In this document: one piece after another, positions 17,590 through 26,998 of the stretch
Position numbering within the stretch: position 1 is the stretch's first letter
How the letters are laid out: every line of letters starts with the position of its first letter
Notes under the pieces: generated by a model
What the model was told of the DNA's origin: nothing
What the model saw: the letters and a program-made list of their open reading frames with translations, nothing else
The model's database searches: none
Translations under genes and position numbers: made by a program
Source of the DNA: Bacteroides sp.
GTDB taxonomy: Bacteria; Bacillota; Clostridia; Oscillospirales; Ruminococcaceae
Reading direction: 5' to 3'
DNA length: 63,925 bases
Assembly (NCBI GenBank): GCA_023663265.1
Contig: JAMPHV010000005.1
Coordinates: 1-63,925, forward strand

Positions 17590-20500
17590 ATGTCAGACAA
17601 CATTCTTGTAAACGGCAAAGCATTGCTGAAGACCTTAAAGCAGACCGAAAGACAGCTTCGCGGCGATAAGCTCCTAAACGAGAATCACCTTTTTGAAAGA
17701 GAGCTCAAGGGCTTGATAAAATCCGCTCCCTATCAGCACCTTACGGTATCGGAGGGGGCGCCGCTTTTGGGCAGGGAGATATTCGCGCTGGAGGAAATAA
17801 ACGACAAAACCGTTTCCGAGCTGATATATACCCTGTCTCAGACCCGCTATATAAAAGAAGAGGACCTGATAAGTCTTATATGGCAGTGTAAGCTTTATAT
17901 CGTTCTTCGGGCGGCGGGGGACAGGGAAAATCCGCAGCTTTATCTCGATAAAATGTATAAGATAAAGGAGCTGGACGAGGAGGCTCTGGAGGAGCTCAGC
18001 CCTCTTCACCGCGCCTTTTCCTTCGACGAGGTGTATAAAAGCTCCTCTCGGGAAACAAGAGGTATCTGCCGCGGAAAGGCGGCTTTGATATCTCGGCTTA
18101 CGGAAATAGACGAAAGGCAGTACACGGGCGAGCTGATCAAAAGAGCGGTGCTGGACGACCTGCACGTGGGCGAGGTGATCGAGGAGGATTACCGCAACAT
18201 ATATCCTTATGTAAGCTCAAGCCTTTATATTTCCGTGCAGCTGTGCGCCGCCCTTGCGCTTTCCCTTGCGGCGGGAATTTTCACGCGGCTGTGGACGGTC
18301 CCGCTTACCTTTTTCCCGATCCTCGGCGCGGTAAAGTGCGTCGTCGATCTTATCGCCTCGGGATTTTCCCGCGCGCAGCCGCTTCCGCGGATAGAAATAG
18401 GGGAGGAGCTGCCGCAGAACGGGCGGACGCTTTGCGTCATGTCCGCTCTCGTTTCCGGCTCCGACGGCTTGAGGGACGCTTTGGAAAGGCTCAAGACCGC
18501 AAAGCTGAAAAATCCTCAAAAGGGGATATTTTTCTGCCTGCTGTGCGACCTGTCCCCCTCCGATACCGAAACAAGACGGGAGGACGAAAAGCTGTTTGCG
18601 GAGGGGGAAGCCTTAAGGCAGAGCATATTCCCCGATTGCAGCGTTATATTCCGAAAAAGAGCTTACAGCAGGACCATGAGAAAATACCAGGGCTTCGACC
18701 GCAAGAGAGGGGCGATCGAGGAGCTCGTCAAATATATGTGCGGTATGGGAGAAGGCTTTTACCGCGTTTTGGGGGATATATCCGAGCTTCCCGAATGCGA
18801 GCTTATCGCCGCTCTCGATCTGGACACCGTGCCCTTGATGGACAGCATAAGAGAGCTTGCCGCCATTGCCCTGCACCCCCTAAACAAGGATTACGGGATA
18901 ATCGCTCCCCGCTGCACCTCCTCCCTCGGCTCCACTCTCAAAACGCCCTTTTCCCGCGCTATGGCGGGCAACGGAGGAGTAAGCGGCATTTCGGCTTACG
19001 ACAGCTTCGGCGGAGAATTTTACTTCGATATGTTCGGCGAGGGGATATTCTGCGGGAAAGGGCTTATCAGAAAGCGGGCTTTTCTTAAGCGCTGCTGCGA
19101 CAGGTTCCGCCCCGAAAGAGTGCTGTCTCACGATATTTTGGAGGGGGGACTTGCGGGGGTCGCCTATGCGGGGGACGCGGAGTTTTCCGACAGCTTTCCG
19201 TCCTCGTCAAGGTCTTATTTCAAAAGGGCTCACCGCTGGATAAGAGGGGACCTTCAAAATTTCCGCTTTTTGTTTTTCAAGGAATTTTCCCCTCTTACCA
19301 AGTACAAGCTTTTTGATAATATAAGACGGGGCTTGGACCCTGTTTTTGAGCTTGCGCTGTTTTTTCTGTCCTGCTTTGTAAGAAACGGCTTTATTTTGGG
19401 CATCGCCGCCTACGTCTCCCTGCTTTTGCCCTTTATCCCGCCCTTGGTCTCATCGGCGGCGAGGGGGCTTGCGTTCGGGATAAAAAGACGGTTTTATTCG
19501 CCTATAGTAAGCGAAGTCAAGCAGCTTGCCTCAAAGGCGCTGCTGGAAATAATGACGCTTCCCAAGGCGGCGGCGGTTTCCTTTGACGCGCTTGTAAAAA
19601 CTCTTTGGCGCGGTCTGGTGACTAAGAGGAACCTTTTGCAGTGGACCACCAGCGGGTTCCTCGAAAAGACCGCCTTTAAGGGAGGCTTTTGGCATCTGCT
19701 TTTTCCCTTTGCGCTGTCGGCGCTGCTTACAGCCTCCTGCATATACGGATCGGGAATGTCCGTTCTGCCCGCCGCCCTGCTGATGTGCGCGGCTCTGCCT
19801 TTTTTCGTCTACGCCGACAAGCCGCGAAGCAGCTTTTCGCCCGAGCTTAACGAGGCCGCCAAAAAGGAGCTTTTGTCTCAAGTACAAAAAATGTGGAGCT
19901 TCTACGCCGATCACGTAAACGAAAAGACCTCGTGGCTCCCTCCCGACAACGTTCAGCTCAAGCCCGTTTACAGGGTCTGCAAGAGGACCTCCCCAACCAA
20001 CATCGGAATGTATATGCTGTCCGCCGCCGCGGTTTTCGAGCTGGGGCTGATCTCCGCGGAGGAGCTTGCCGACCTTGCGGAAAAAACCGTCTCGACGGTG
20101 GAAAAGCTGCCCAAATGGCGGGGCAATCTCTATAACTGGTATGAGACGGACACGCTGAAAACCGTTTCGGGCTTTGTGTCCTCGGTGGACAGCGGAAACT
20201 TTTTCTGCTGTATTATCGCGGTCAAGGAGTGCTTAAGGCTCAATAAGCTTTCGCCCGAGCTTTGCCGACGGCTGGAGACTATTATAAACAATACGCGGCT
20301 GTCGGAATTTTATCAAAAGAAGCATAAGCTTTTCAGCATAGGCTTTGATACCGAAAAAAACGAAATGTCGCCCCACAAATACGATATGCTGATGTCGGAG
20401 GCGCGGCTTCTGAGCTACGCCGCCATAGCCACGGGACAAGCCCCCAAGGCGCATTGGCGCGCCCTGTCCCGAACCATGTCCCGCAGCGGAGCTTACGCGG

Positions 20501-23500
20501 GGGCGGTTGCGTGGACGGGCACTATGTTTGAATTTTTTATGCCCGAGCTTTTGCTCGCTTCAAAGGAGGGCAGTATGTGCTACGAAGCTTTAAAATACGC
20601 TTTTCACTGTCAAAAGCGGCGTCATACCCCCTTCGGGATATCCGAAAGCGGCTATTACGCCTTTGACGGAGAGCTCAACTATCAGTATAAGGCTCACGGC
20701 GTTCAGAAGACCGCCCTTAAGGGAGGCATGGACAAGGAGTGCGTGGTAAGCCCTTATTCAAGCTATCTTACCCTGGCTATGGAGCCGCTTGAAAGCTACA
20801 ACAATCTTTGCCGCCTTGAAAAGGAGGGGGCGTTCGATCCTCAATACGGCTTTTACGAGGCTGTGGATTACACAAGGCGAAGAGTGGGGCGCACGGGCGG
20901 CGCGGTGGTAAAAAGCCATATGGCGCACCATGTGGGAATGAGCATAGCGGGAGCGGCAAACGTATTAAAGGACAATATCTGCTCGAAATTATTCCTGAGC
21001 GACGAAAGGATAAAAAGAGCGGAGGAATTATCGGAGGAAAAGATAATGGCAGGAGAAAAGGTGTTAAACGCGGATTACCGCTGCGGCGAGGAAAAAATGC
21101 CCGCGGAAAGAGAGGAGATAAAGGAACAGACGGTAAGCTGCTCCCCCGTGAATCCGCTGTGCGGCGGAAGCCTTACCCTGTTCACCTCCGCCAACGGCTT
21201 GTTCAGCGGAAGCTACAAGGGCGCGCAGACGGTGCACAAGACCCGCGATTATCTGAACCGTCCCCATGGTGCGTTTTACGGCTTTTGCGACGAAAACGGA
21301 GTATATCCCCTCTTTTATCACCCGAAATTCAAAACCAAGCTGCGCGCCGTTTTTTCGGAAAACGAAACACTGTATGCAAGCGAGGAAAAAAGCTTCGGTC
21401 TTGAAATGACGGTCAGAGCCGTTCATAACGCGGAGATACGCTCATTTTCGGTAAAAAACAGGACCCGTTCAAAAAAACAGCTCACCCTGTGCCTGTACAG
21501 CGAGCCGACGCTTGCTCCCGAAGCGGATCATGCCGCCCACCCCATGTTTTTGGACCTGTTTTTAAAGATAGAGTACGACAGCGATGCGAGGCTCTTTGTT
21601 TTTTACCGAAAGGACAGAGACGGCGGGCGCACCGTCGCCTGCGCGGCGGGCTTTATCGAGGAGGGAGCCGATTTCACCTACTGCTTCTCCAAGGAAGCCT
21701 GTCTTAATTACGCGCCCTTTTCCTTTTTTGAAAAGGCGTTGATAAGAGAGTGCGCCGACCGATGCGTTCCCTCCCCCTGCCTTTTCGTGAAAAACGATAT
21801 CACCCTGGACAGCGGTGAAACGAAAAGGCTGACCTTCTTTTACTGCTACGCCGACAGCGCGGAGGAAGCTAAAAAAGCGGCTGCCGAGCTGAGACTGAAG
21901 GGAATGGAGGATATCGGGCAGCTTCGGGAGCAAAACGCGCCGTCTCCCCTCTCCCTTTCCACCGTTCACGGACGTATGGCGTCCGCCGCTCTGCCCGCCC
22001 TGCTTTACGGCGAGATCGGAGCCGAGGAGGGAAGAATATCGGACGCCCGAAGAAAAAACTCGCTGAATCGGCGCGAGCTGTGGAAATACGGAATATCGGG
22101 AGACTTGCCGCTTCTTGTGACGGAGGAGCCTCAGGTCAGGTCTGCGGCGCTTTTGAAAAGAGGGCTTGACCGCTGCAATGTGGGAAGCGACCTTATAGTA
22201 TTATGCGAAAACGGGCTTGAAAAATCGGCGGCGGAAGCCGAGCTGGCGGGCTGCGGCTATGCTTTTATAAAATCGGAGCTGCCGGAGGATATACTGACCC
22301 TTATGTACGCCCTGGCGGCGAAAACCGACTTGCAGGCTTTGCCGCTTCAGCCCTCGGCAGGAGAAAAGCAGCCGCTTCCCGTGCTTCCCTGCACCCATAC
22401 GAAAGAGGAGAGCGGCTTCACCGACGAGGGATACGTGATAAGCGGAGAGGAGAACACATGGTGCAATATCCTGTCAAATTCCCAATTCGGCACGCTTTTG
22501 TCTCAAAACAGCCTCGGCTTCACATGGGCGCTGAACAGCCGCGAAAACAAGCTTACCCCATGGGAAAACGATCCTATCGCCGACAACGGGAACGAGCTTT
22601 TGCTGCTTAAGCTCGGAAGCTCCTACTGCGATATGATAAGAGGGAGCAGGGCGGAGTTCACGCCGCAGTATTGCAGCTATACGGGCAGGACGGCGGCGGT
22701 GGAGTTCAAGACCGACGTAAGAGTCTACGAAAGGGGCTTGGGAAAGGAGCTTTCCGTTACCCTTTCAAACAGCTCCGACAAGGAGCAAAGGCTTCATCTT
22801 GTGTACAAGCTTTCGCCTCTGCTCGGGGACCGCAGGGAAATGTCGATGCCCACGGCGAGAACGGACAAGGGCGTTTTGCTTATAACAAATCCCCAAAATC
22901 CCGAATATCACGGAGCCATGGTTTTGCATTGCAGCAAAAAAGCCTTATATTCCTTTTCGGAGCTCGATACGCTGGCAGGGGATTTTTCCGCCTGTCTCGA
23001 GGAGGTCCGAAACGTCAATGCCGAATCCGCCGCGGTAATAGTGCCCTTAATCCTGCCCCCGAGGGAAAAGCTCCGTGTGCGCTATATTTTGGGCTACAGC
23101 GAGAGCGTTAACGAAGCGGCAAGCGATATAAAAGCCTTAGACGGCTCTCCCTGCGGCTTTCGGCTCGAAAACAGCATAGAAATATCCACCCCCGACGGCA
23201 GGCTGAACAGGCTGTTCAACACCTGGCTGCCTCATCAGGCGCTGTCCTGCCGCCTTTGGGGACGCACGGGATTTTTCCAGAACGGCGGCGGCTTCGGCTT
23301 CCGCGATCAGCTCCAGGATTGTCTGTGTATAATGTACCTTTCGCCCGAGACCGCCTCGGAGCATATTTTCCGCTGCTGTCAAAGTCAATTCCCCGAGGGA
23401 GACGTGCTGCACTGGTGGCATGACTTGAACGGAAAAAAGGTCGGGGTAAGAACAAGGTGCAGCGACGACCTGCTTTGGCTCCCCTATGTCGCGAGCGAAT

Positions 23501-24603
23501 ACGCCGAAAGCTTCGGGGACAAGGATTTTTGGAGCACCGAGGCGGAGTACTGCGCAGGTAGGGCATTGCCCGACGGCAAAAACGAGCTGTATATGGAGGC
23601 GGAAAGCAGCGGCTTAAAGGAAAGCCTTTTCCTGCACTGCAAAAGAGCTATGGAAAAAGCCTTCAATAAAGGAAAAAACGGTCTTCTCACCATTGGGAGC
23701 GGCGACTGGAACGACGGATATAACAAGGTGGGCGCCGAGGGAAAGGGCGAAAGCGTGTGGCTGTCCATGTTTTACGTTTTGTGCGGCAGAAAATTCGCGC
23801 CCGTGGCAAGAGAACAAGGCGAAGGCGCTTACGCGGAGGAGCTGGAAAAGAACGTCGCCGATCTGTGCGTCGCAATCGAAGAAAACGCCTGGGACAACGA
23901 CCGATATTTAAGAGCGTTTTACGACGACGGCAAAAAAATGGGCTCCGACAGCAGCGAGGCGTGCAGGATCGACCTGCTCCCGCAAGCCTTCGCTGCGCTT
24001 TGCGGGCTTCCCGACACCGCAAGGACGGTCATTGCCTCAAACACGGCATGGGAACGGCTCGTGGACGAAAAAAACGGGATAATAAAGCTGTTCAGCCCGC
24101 CCTTTGACGGTGAAAGCTCCTCGGAGGACCCGGGCTACGTTAAGTCCTATCCGATAGGCGTAAGGGAAAACGGCGGACAGTATACCCACGGAGCCGTATG
24201 GTACTGCCTGTCCTGCTTTGAGCTCGGTCAGAACAAGAGGGCGTTCGAGCTTCTTAATATGCTCAACCCAGCCTATAAGGACAAGCGCTTCGGCAGGGAG
24301 CCGTATTTTATGACGGCGGATATTTACACGAACCCTCACTGCTACGGCAGAGGAGGCTGGTCGATGTACACGGGCGCCGCCGCCTGGTACTGGAAATGTA
24401 TTTTTGAGGGGCTGTTCGGCGTTAAGATAAGCGGAGACAAGGTTATCTTCGCCCCTCGGCTGCCCGCAGAATTTGACGGAACCAAAATGAAGCTCGTCAT
24501 CGGCGAAGCGGAGATAAACGCCGTGTTCAAGTATAAGGGAAACGGAGGAAACGAGGTCAAGGTAAAATTGGACGGGGTCAAGGAGGTCGAGGTGGAATTT
24601 TAA
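17590..24603 (+). CDS. GT84-GH189-GH94 type beta-glucan synthase/phosphorylase (NdvB-like)
   Basis: Giant 2337-residue membrane enzyme related to cyclic beta-1,2-glucan synthase. The N-terminal third has membrane segments (about 205-260, 585-645, 690-745) flanking a GT84 domain with DLDTVP near residue 409 and HRWIRGDLQNF near 546. The middle (about 750-1130) is the glycoamylase-like cyclisation domain now classed GH189, with NWYETDTLKTV and SSVDSGN near 850. After beta-rich linkers the C-terminal GH94 domain shows GFRDQLQD near 1902, RCSDDLLWLP near 1958 and GDWNDGYN near 2037. The family makes cyclic or linear beta-1,2-glucans from UDP-glucose and trims them by phosphorolysis. It is shorter than proteobacterial NdvB (about 2800). 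The ATG follows AAAGGA. Confidence 0.9.
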   Translation: MSDNILVNGKALLKTLKQTERQLRGDKLLNENHLFERELKGLIKSAPYQHLTVSEGAPLLGREIFALEEINDKTVSELIYTLSQTRYIKEEDLISLIWQCKLYIVLRAAGDRENPQLYLDKMYKIKELDEEALEELSPLHRAFSFDEVYKSSSRETRGICRGKAALISRLTEIDERQYTGELIKRAVLDDLHVGEVIEEDYRNIYPYVSSSLYISVQLCAALALSLAAGIFTRLWTVPLTFFPILGAVKCVVDLIASGFSRAQPLPRIEIGEELPQNGRTLCVMSALVSGSDGLRDALERLKTAKLKNPQKGIFFCLLCDLSPSDTETRREDEKLFAEGEALRQSIFPDCSVIFRKRAYSRTMRKYQGFDRKRGAIEELVKYMCGMGEGFYRVLGDISELPECELIAALDLDTVPLMDSIRELAAIALHPLNKDYGIIAPRCTSSLGSTLKTPFSRAMAGNGGVSGISAYDSFGGEFYFDMFGEGIFCGKGLIRKRAFLKRCCDRFRPERVLSHDILEGGLAGVAYAGDAEFSDSFPSSSRSYFKRAHRWIRGDLQNFRFLFFKEFSPLTKYKLFDNIRRGLDPVFELALFFLSCFVRNGFILGIAAYVSLLLPFIPPLVSSAARGLAFGIKRRFYSPIVSEVKQLASKALLEIMTLPKAAAVSFDALVKTLWRGLVTKRNLLQWTTSGFLEKTAFKGGFWHLLFPFALSALLTASCIYGSGMSVLPAALLMCAALPFFVYADKPRSSFSPELNEAAKKELLSQVQKMWSFYADHVNEKTSWLPPDNVQLKPVYRVCKRTSPTNIGMYMLSAAAVFELGLISAEELADLAEKTVSTVEKLPKWRGNLYNWYETDTLKTVSGFVSSVDSGNFFCCIIAVKECLRLNKLSPELCRRLETIINNTRLSEFYQKKHKLFSIGFDTEKNEMSPHKYDMLMSEARLLSYAAIATGQAPKAHWRALSRTMSRSGAYAGAVAWTGTMFEFFMPELLLASKEGSMCYEALKYAFHCQKRRHTPFGISESGYYAFDGELNYQYKAHGVQKTALKGGMDKECVVSPYSSYLTLAMEPLESYNNLCRLEKEGAFDPQYGFYEAVDYTRRRVGRTGGAVVKSHMAHHVGMSIAGAANVLKDNICSKLFLSDERIKRAEELSEEKIMAGEKVLNADYRCGEEKMPAEREEIKEQTVSCSPVNPLCGGSLTLFTSANGLFSGSYKGAQTVHKTRDYLNRPHGAFYGFCDENGVYPLFYHPKFKTKLRAVFSENETLYASEEKSFGLEMTVRAVHNAEIRSFSVKNRTRSKKQLTLCLYSEPTLAPEADHAAHPMFLDLFLKIEYDSDARLFVFYRKDRDGGRTVACAAGFIEEGADFTYCFSKEACLNYAPFSFFEKALIRECADRCVPSPCLFVKNDITLDSGETKRLTFFYCYADSAEEAKKAAAELRLKGMEDIGQLREQNAPSPLSLSTVHGRMASAALPALLYGEIGAEEGRISDARRKNSLNRRELWKYGISGDLPLLVTEEPQVRSAALLKRGLDRCNVGSDLIVLCENGLEKSAAEAELAGCGYAFIKSELPEDILTLMYALAAKTDLQALPLQPSAGEKQPLPVLPCTHTKEESGFTDEGYVISGEENTWCNILSNSQFGTLLSQNSLGFTWALNSRENKLTPWENDPIADNGNELLLLKLGSSYCDMIRGSRAEFTPQYCSYTGRTAAVEFKTDVRVYERGLGKELSVTLSNSSDKEQRLHLVYKLSPLLGDRREMSMPTARTDKGVLLITNPQNPEYHGAMVLHCSKKALYSFSELDTLAGDFSACLEEVRNVNAESAAVIVPLILPPREKLRVRYILGYSESVNEAASDIKALDGSPCGFRLENSIEISTPDGRLNRLFNTWLPHQALSCRLWGRTGFFQNGGGFGFRDQLQDCLCIMYLSPETASEHIFRCCQSQFPEGDVLHWWHDLNGKKVGVRTRCSDDLLWLPYVASEYAESFGDKDFWSTEAEYCAGRALPDGKNELYMEAESSGLKESLFLHCKRAMEKAFNKGKNGLLTIGSGDWNDGYNKVGAEGKGESVWLSMFYVLCGRKFAPVAREQGEGAYAEELEKNVADLCVAIEENAWDNDRYLRAFYDDGKKMGSDSSEACRIDLLPQAFAALCGLPDTARTVIASNTAWERLVDEKNGIIKLFSPPFDGESSSEDPGYVKSYPIGVRENGGQYTHGAVWYCLSCFELGQNKRAFELLNMLNPAYKDKRFGREPYFMTADIYTNPHCYGRGGWSMYTGAAAWYWKCIFEGLFGVKISGDKVIFAPRLPAEFDGTKMKLVIGEAEINAVFKYKGNGGNEVKVKLDGVKEVEVEF

Positions 24604-24616
24604 ATTTTGAGTAAGC

Positions 24617-24645
24617 TTTACAAAAGCAAAAAAATATGTTATACT
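24617..24645 (+). promoter_or_regulatory. Sigma-A promoter of darA-holB-ricT
   Basis: TTTACA (24617-24622), 17 bases, TATACT (24640-24645), 36 bases before the darA start. Confidence 0.75.
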
Positions 24646-24681
24646 TGATACACTAAGTCCACGAGAAAGGCAGACCGCAAT

Positions 24682-25005
24682 ATGAAGCTGATATACGCAA
24701 TTGTAAACAATGACGACTCCCACGCCGTTTCCACCGCGCTCACAAAGGAGGGCTTCTCCGCCACCAAGCTCGCTTCCACGGGCGGCTTCCTTATGGCGGG
24801 CAACACCACCTTTTTGGTTTGCTCGGAGGACGATAAGGTGGACGAAATAATCGAGATCATCCGCCTGCACAGCCGCAGGAGAAAACAGTTCGTGCCCTCG
24901 AGCGCGTCCTACGGGGTAGGCAGCTACACCAGCTTTCCCGTCGAGGTGAGCGTGGGCGGAGCCACCGTGTTCGTTACCGACATAGAGCGCTTTGAAAAGG
25001 TCTGA
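24682..25005 (+). CDS. darA: Cyclic-di-AMP receptor DarA/PstA (PII-like)
   Basis: 107-residue PII-like trimeric protein that binds c-di-AMP. Family marks are the N-terminal MKLIYAIVNNDD, the STGGFLMAGNTTFLVC strand-turn and the C-terminal GGATVFVTDIERFEKV. It is cytosolic; its downstream target in Firmicutes is not settled. Position ahead of holB and ricT matches the conserved Firmicute yaaQ-holB-yaaT neighbourhood, here without tmk and yaaR. Confidence 0.95.
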   Translation: MKLIYAIVNNDDSHAVSTALTKEGFSATKLASTGGFLMAGNTTFLVCSEDDKVDEIIEIIRLHSRRRKQFVPSSASYGVGSYTSFPVEVSVGGATVFVTDIERFEKV

Positions 25006-25007
25006 TA

Positions 25008-25988
25008 ATGAGAATTTACGGCAATAAGGGCGCGCTGGAGCGGCTTTCGAAATACCGTCGGTCGGGGCGTATGCCCCATTCGCTGCTGTTTTTCGGGGAG
25101 CCGGGCACGGGAAAAAGGACCCTCGCGGATTATACCGCCATGCTTTACTTTTGCGCGGAGGGCGGAACTGAGCCCTGCATGAGCTGCCTTAACTGCAAAA
25201 GAGCGGAAAAGCATATACACCCCGACGTGATATACGTGGACTGTGAAAATACCGCGGTCCTTAAGCTGCGGGAAATACTGAGGGATTCGGCGGGCGCCTC
25301 GGTGGAGGGCGGGATAAGGGTCTATATCCTTTCCGAGCTCCAATTTTTCAACCGAGAGTGTCAAAACGCCCTGCTGACATATTTGGAGGAGCCCTCCGAC
25401 AAAACGCGGTTCATTCTTACCGCCTCCAACAAAAACGGGATACTGCCCACAATACTTTCGCGCGCTGCGCTGATACAAACCGAGCCGACGACCGTGTCGG
25501 AATGCGAGGCTGCGCTTAAGGACAGGGGAGTCTCCGAGGAGGAAGCGTCAAAACTGGCAAGCATTTACAAGGGCAATCTCGGCAGGTCGCTCAAGGCGAT
25601 GAACGACGAAAACGCGGCGGCATATTTCGAGCTTGCGAGGGAATATGTCGAAGCGATATGCAAGGGAGAGGAATACGCGGCGTTAGCGGCGGTACAAAAG
25701 CTTCCGCAGCCCAAGGAGGACAAGAGAGAGCCGACCCGCGCGCTCGTGGCGGAAACGGCTAAGCTTTTTCACGACGCCCTTTCCATGGCGTGCGGAGGAA
25801 AGGCGCGCTGCGGCTGCGACGAAGCGCTGGCGGAGAGCTTGTCGAAAAAATATCCCATGTCGGTTTTAAACGAGCTTTGCCAAGCCTCTCAGCGTTTCGG
25901 AGGGATCGTTTCGAGCGTGTATTTTAATTCAAGGATCACCTTAAACGCCTTTACCTCAAATCTTTTTGAGATAACGGAAAAGGGCTGA
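25008..25988 (+). CDS. holB: DNA polymerase III delta' subunit
   Basis: Clamp-loader subunit, 326 residues. AAA+ fold with the loop GEPGTGKR (residues 30-37), a zinc site CMSCLNCKRAEKHIHPD, the helix following NALLTYLEEPS and the sensor motif SRAA (ILSRAALIQ). It starts two bases after darA. A variant Walker B without the acidic pair is normal for delta'. Confidence 0.93.
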   Translation: MRIYGNKGALERLSKYRRSGRMPHSLLFFGEPGTGKRTLADYTAMLYFCAEGGTEPCMSCLNCKRAEKHIHPDVIYVDCENTAVLKLREILRDSAGASVEGGIRVYILSELQFFNRECQNALLTYLEEPSDKTRFILTASNKNGILPTILSRAALIQTEPTTVSECEAALKDRGVSEEEASKLASIYKGNLGRSLKAMNDENAAAYFELAREYVEAICKGEEYAALAAVQKLPQPKEDKREPTRALVAETAKLFHDALSMACGGKARCGCDEALAESLSKKYPMSVLNELCQASQRFGGIVSSVYFNSRITLNAFTSNLFEITEKG

Positions 25989-26028
25989 GGCGGGAGCACA
26001 GACATAAACAGGAAAGGATCGGTATAAA

Positions 26029-26895
26029 ATGACCGAAGTAATAGGAGTAAGATTCAAGGAAGTCGGCAAGATATATTATTTTTCGCCCAAGGGCTTAAAG
26101 GTGCAGGCGGGGGAAAAGGTCATTGTCGAAACCGCAAGGGGCGTCGAATGCGGGGACGTGGTAATAGGCTGCTTTATGGCGCAGGACGATGAAATAGTTC
26201 ACCCCCTTAAAGAAATTTTTCGCATCGCCACCGCCGAGGACCTTGAAGCGGTAAAGAAAAATATTGCCAGAAAAGCGGAGATCATGAAGGTGTTCGGCGA
26301 CAAGATAGCGGAGCATAAGCTGAATATGAAGCCGATAGACGTTGAGTGCACCTTCGACAACGGAAAGATAATGTTTTATTTCACCGCCGAAAGCAGAGTG
26401 GATTTCCGCGACCTTGTAAAGGACCTGGCGTCAATTTACCGCACGCGTATCGAGCTGAGACAGATCGGCGTGCGCGACGAAGCGAAAATGCTGGGGGGAC
26501 TCGGCATCTGCGGCAGACAGCTTTGCTGCTCCTCGTTCCTGGGAGAGTTCCAGCCAGTGTCGATAAAAATGGCTAAGGAACAGTCCTTGTCCCTTAACCC
26601 CACAAAGATATCGGGCACCTGCGGCAGATTGATGTGCTGTCTCAAATACGAGCAGGACAGCTACGAGGAGCTTCTGAAAATTACCCCCAAGATAGGCGCC
26701 TTAGTCGAGACCTCGGAGGGGAGGGGGATAGTTACCGACGCCAATCTGCTGACGGGAGAGCTTAAGGTGCAGCTCGACAAGAACAAGGAGGCTCCGCCCG
26801 TTTCCTTTAACCGAAGCGACGTTAAGCTCCTTAAGGATTCGAGGATCAAGGTCAACCGCGACGAGATCGCGGCTTTGAAATCGCTCGAGGATTAA
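26029..26895 (+). CDS. ricT: PSP1 domain protein RicT (YaaT)
   Basis: 288 residues with the PSP1 C-terminal domain. RicT forms the RicA/F/T complex that promotes RNase Y dependent mRNA maturation and, in Bacillus, competence and sporulation. Conserved cysteines that bind Fe-S clusters with its partners are seen in GLGICGRQLCCSSFLG and SGTCGRLMCCLKYEQD. The ATG at 26029 follows GGAAAGGA. Last gene of the darA operon. Confidence 0.93.
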   Translation: MTEVIGVRFKEVGKIYYFSPKGLKVQAGEKVIVETARGVECGDVVIGCFMAQDDEIVHPLKEIFRIATAEDLEAVKKNIARKAEIMKVFGDKIAEHKLNMKPIDVECTFDNGKIMFYFTAESRVDFRDLVKDLASIYRTRIELRQIGVRDEAKMLGGLGICGRQLCCSSFLGEFQPVSIKMAKEQSLSLNPTKISGTCGRLMCCLKYEQDSYEELLKITPKIGALVETSEGRGIVTDANLLTGELKVQLDKNKEAPPVSFNRSDVKLLKDSRIKVNRDEIAALKSLED

Positions 26896-26924
26896 AAATC
26901 GAGAAATAAAAAGCCGAAAAACGC

Positions 26925-26951
26925 TAAAGTTTTTACACTCCCTGCCGATAT
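26925..26951 (+). promoter_or_regulatory. Sigma-28 (SigD/FliA) promoter
   Basis: TAAA (26925-26928), 15 bases, GCCGATAT (26944-26951), an almost perfect sigma-28 consensus. The same arrangement, including the flanking GC before TAAAG, stands in front of flgM at 60123-60149. It directs the unknown gene starting at 26999. Confidence 0.88.
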
Positions 26952-26998
26952 AATACAGGGTATTACACCGAATAATACTTTGCAAAAGGAGTGGTATA

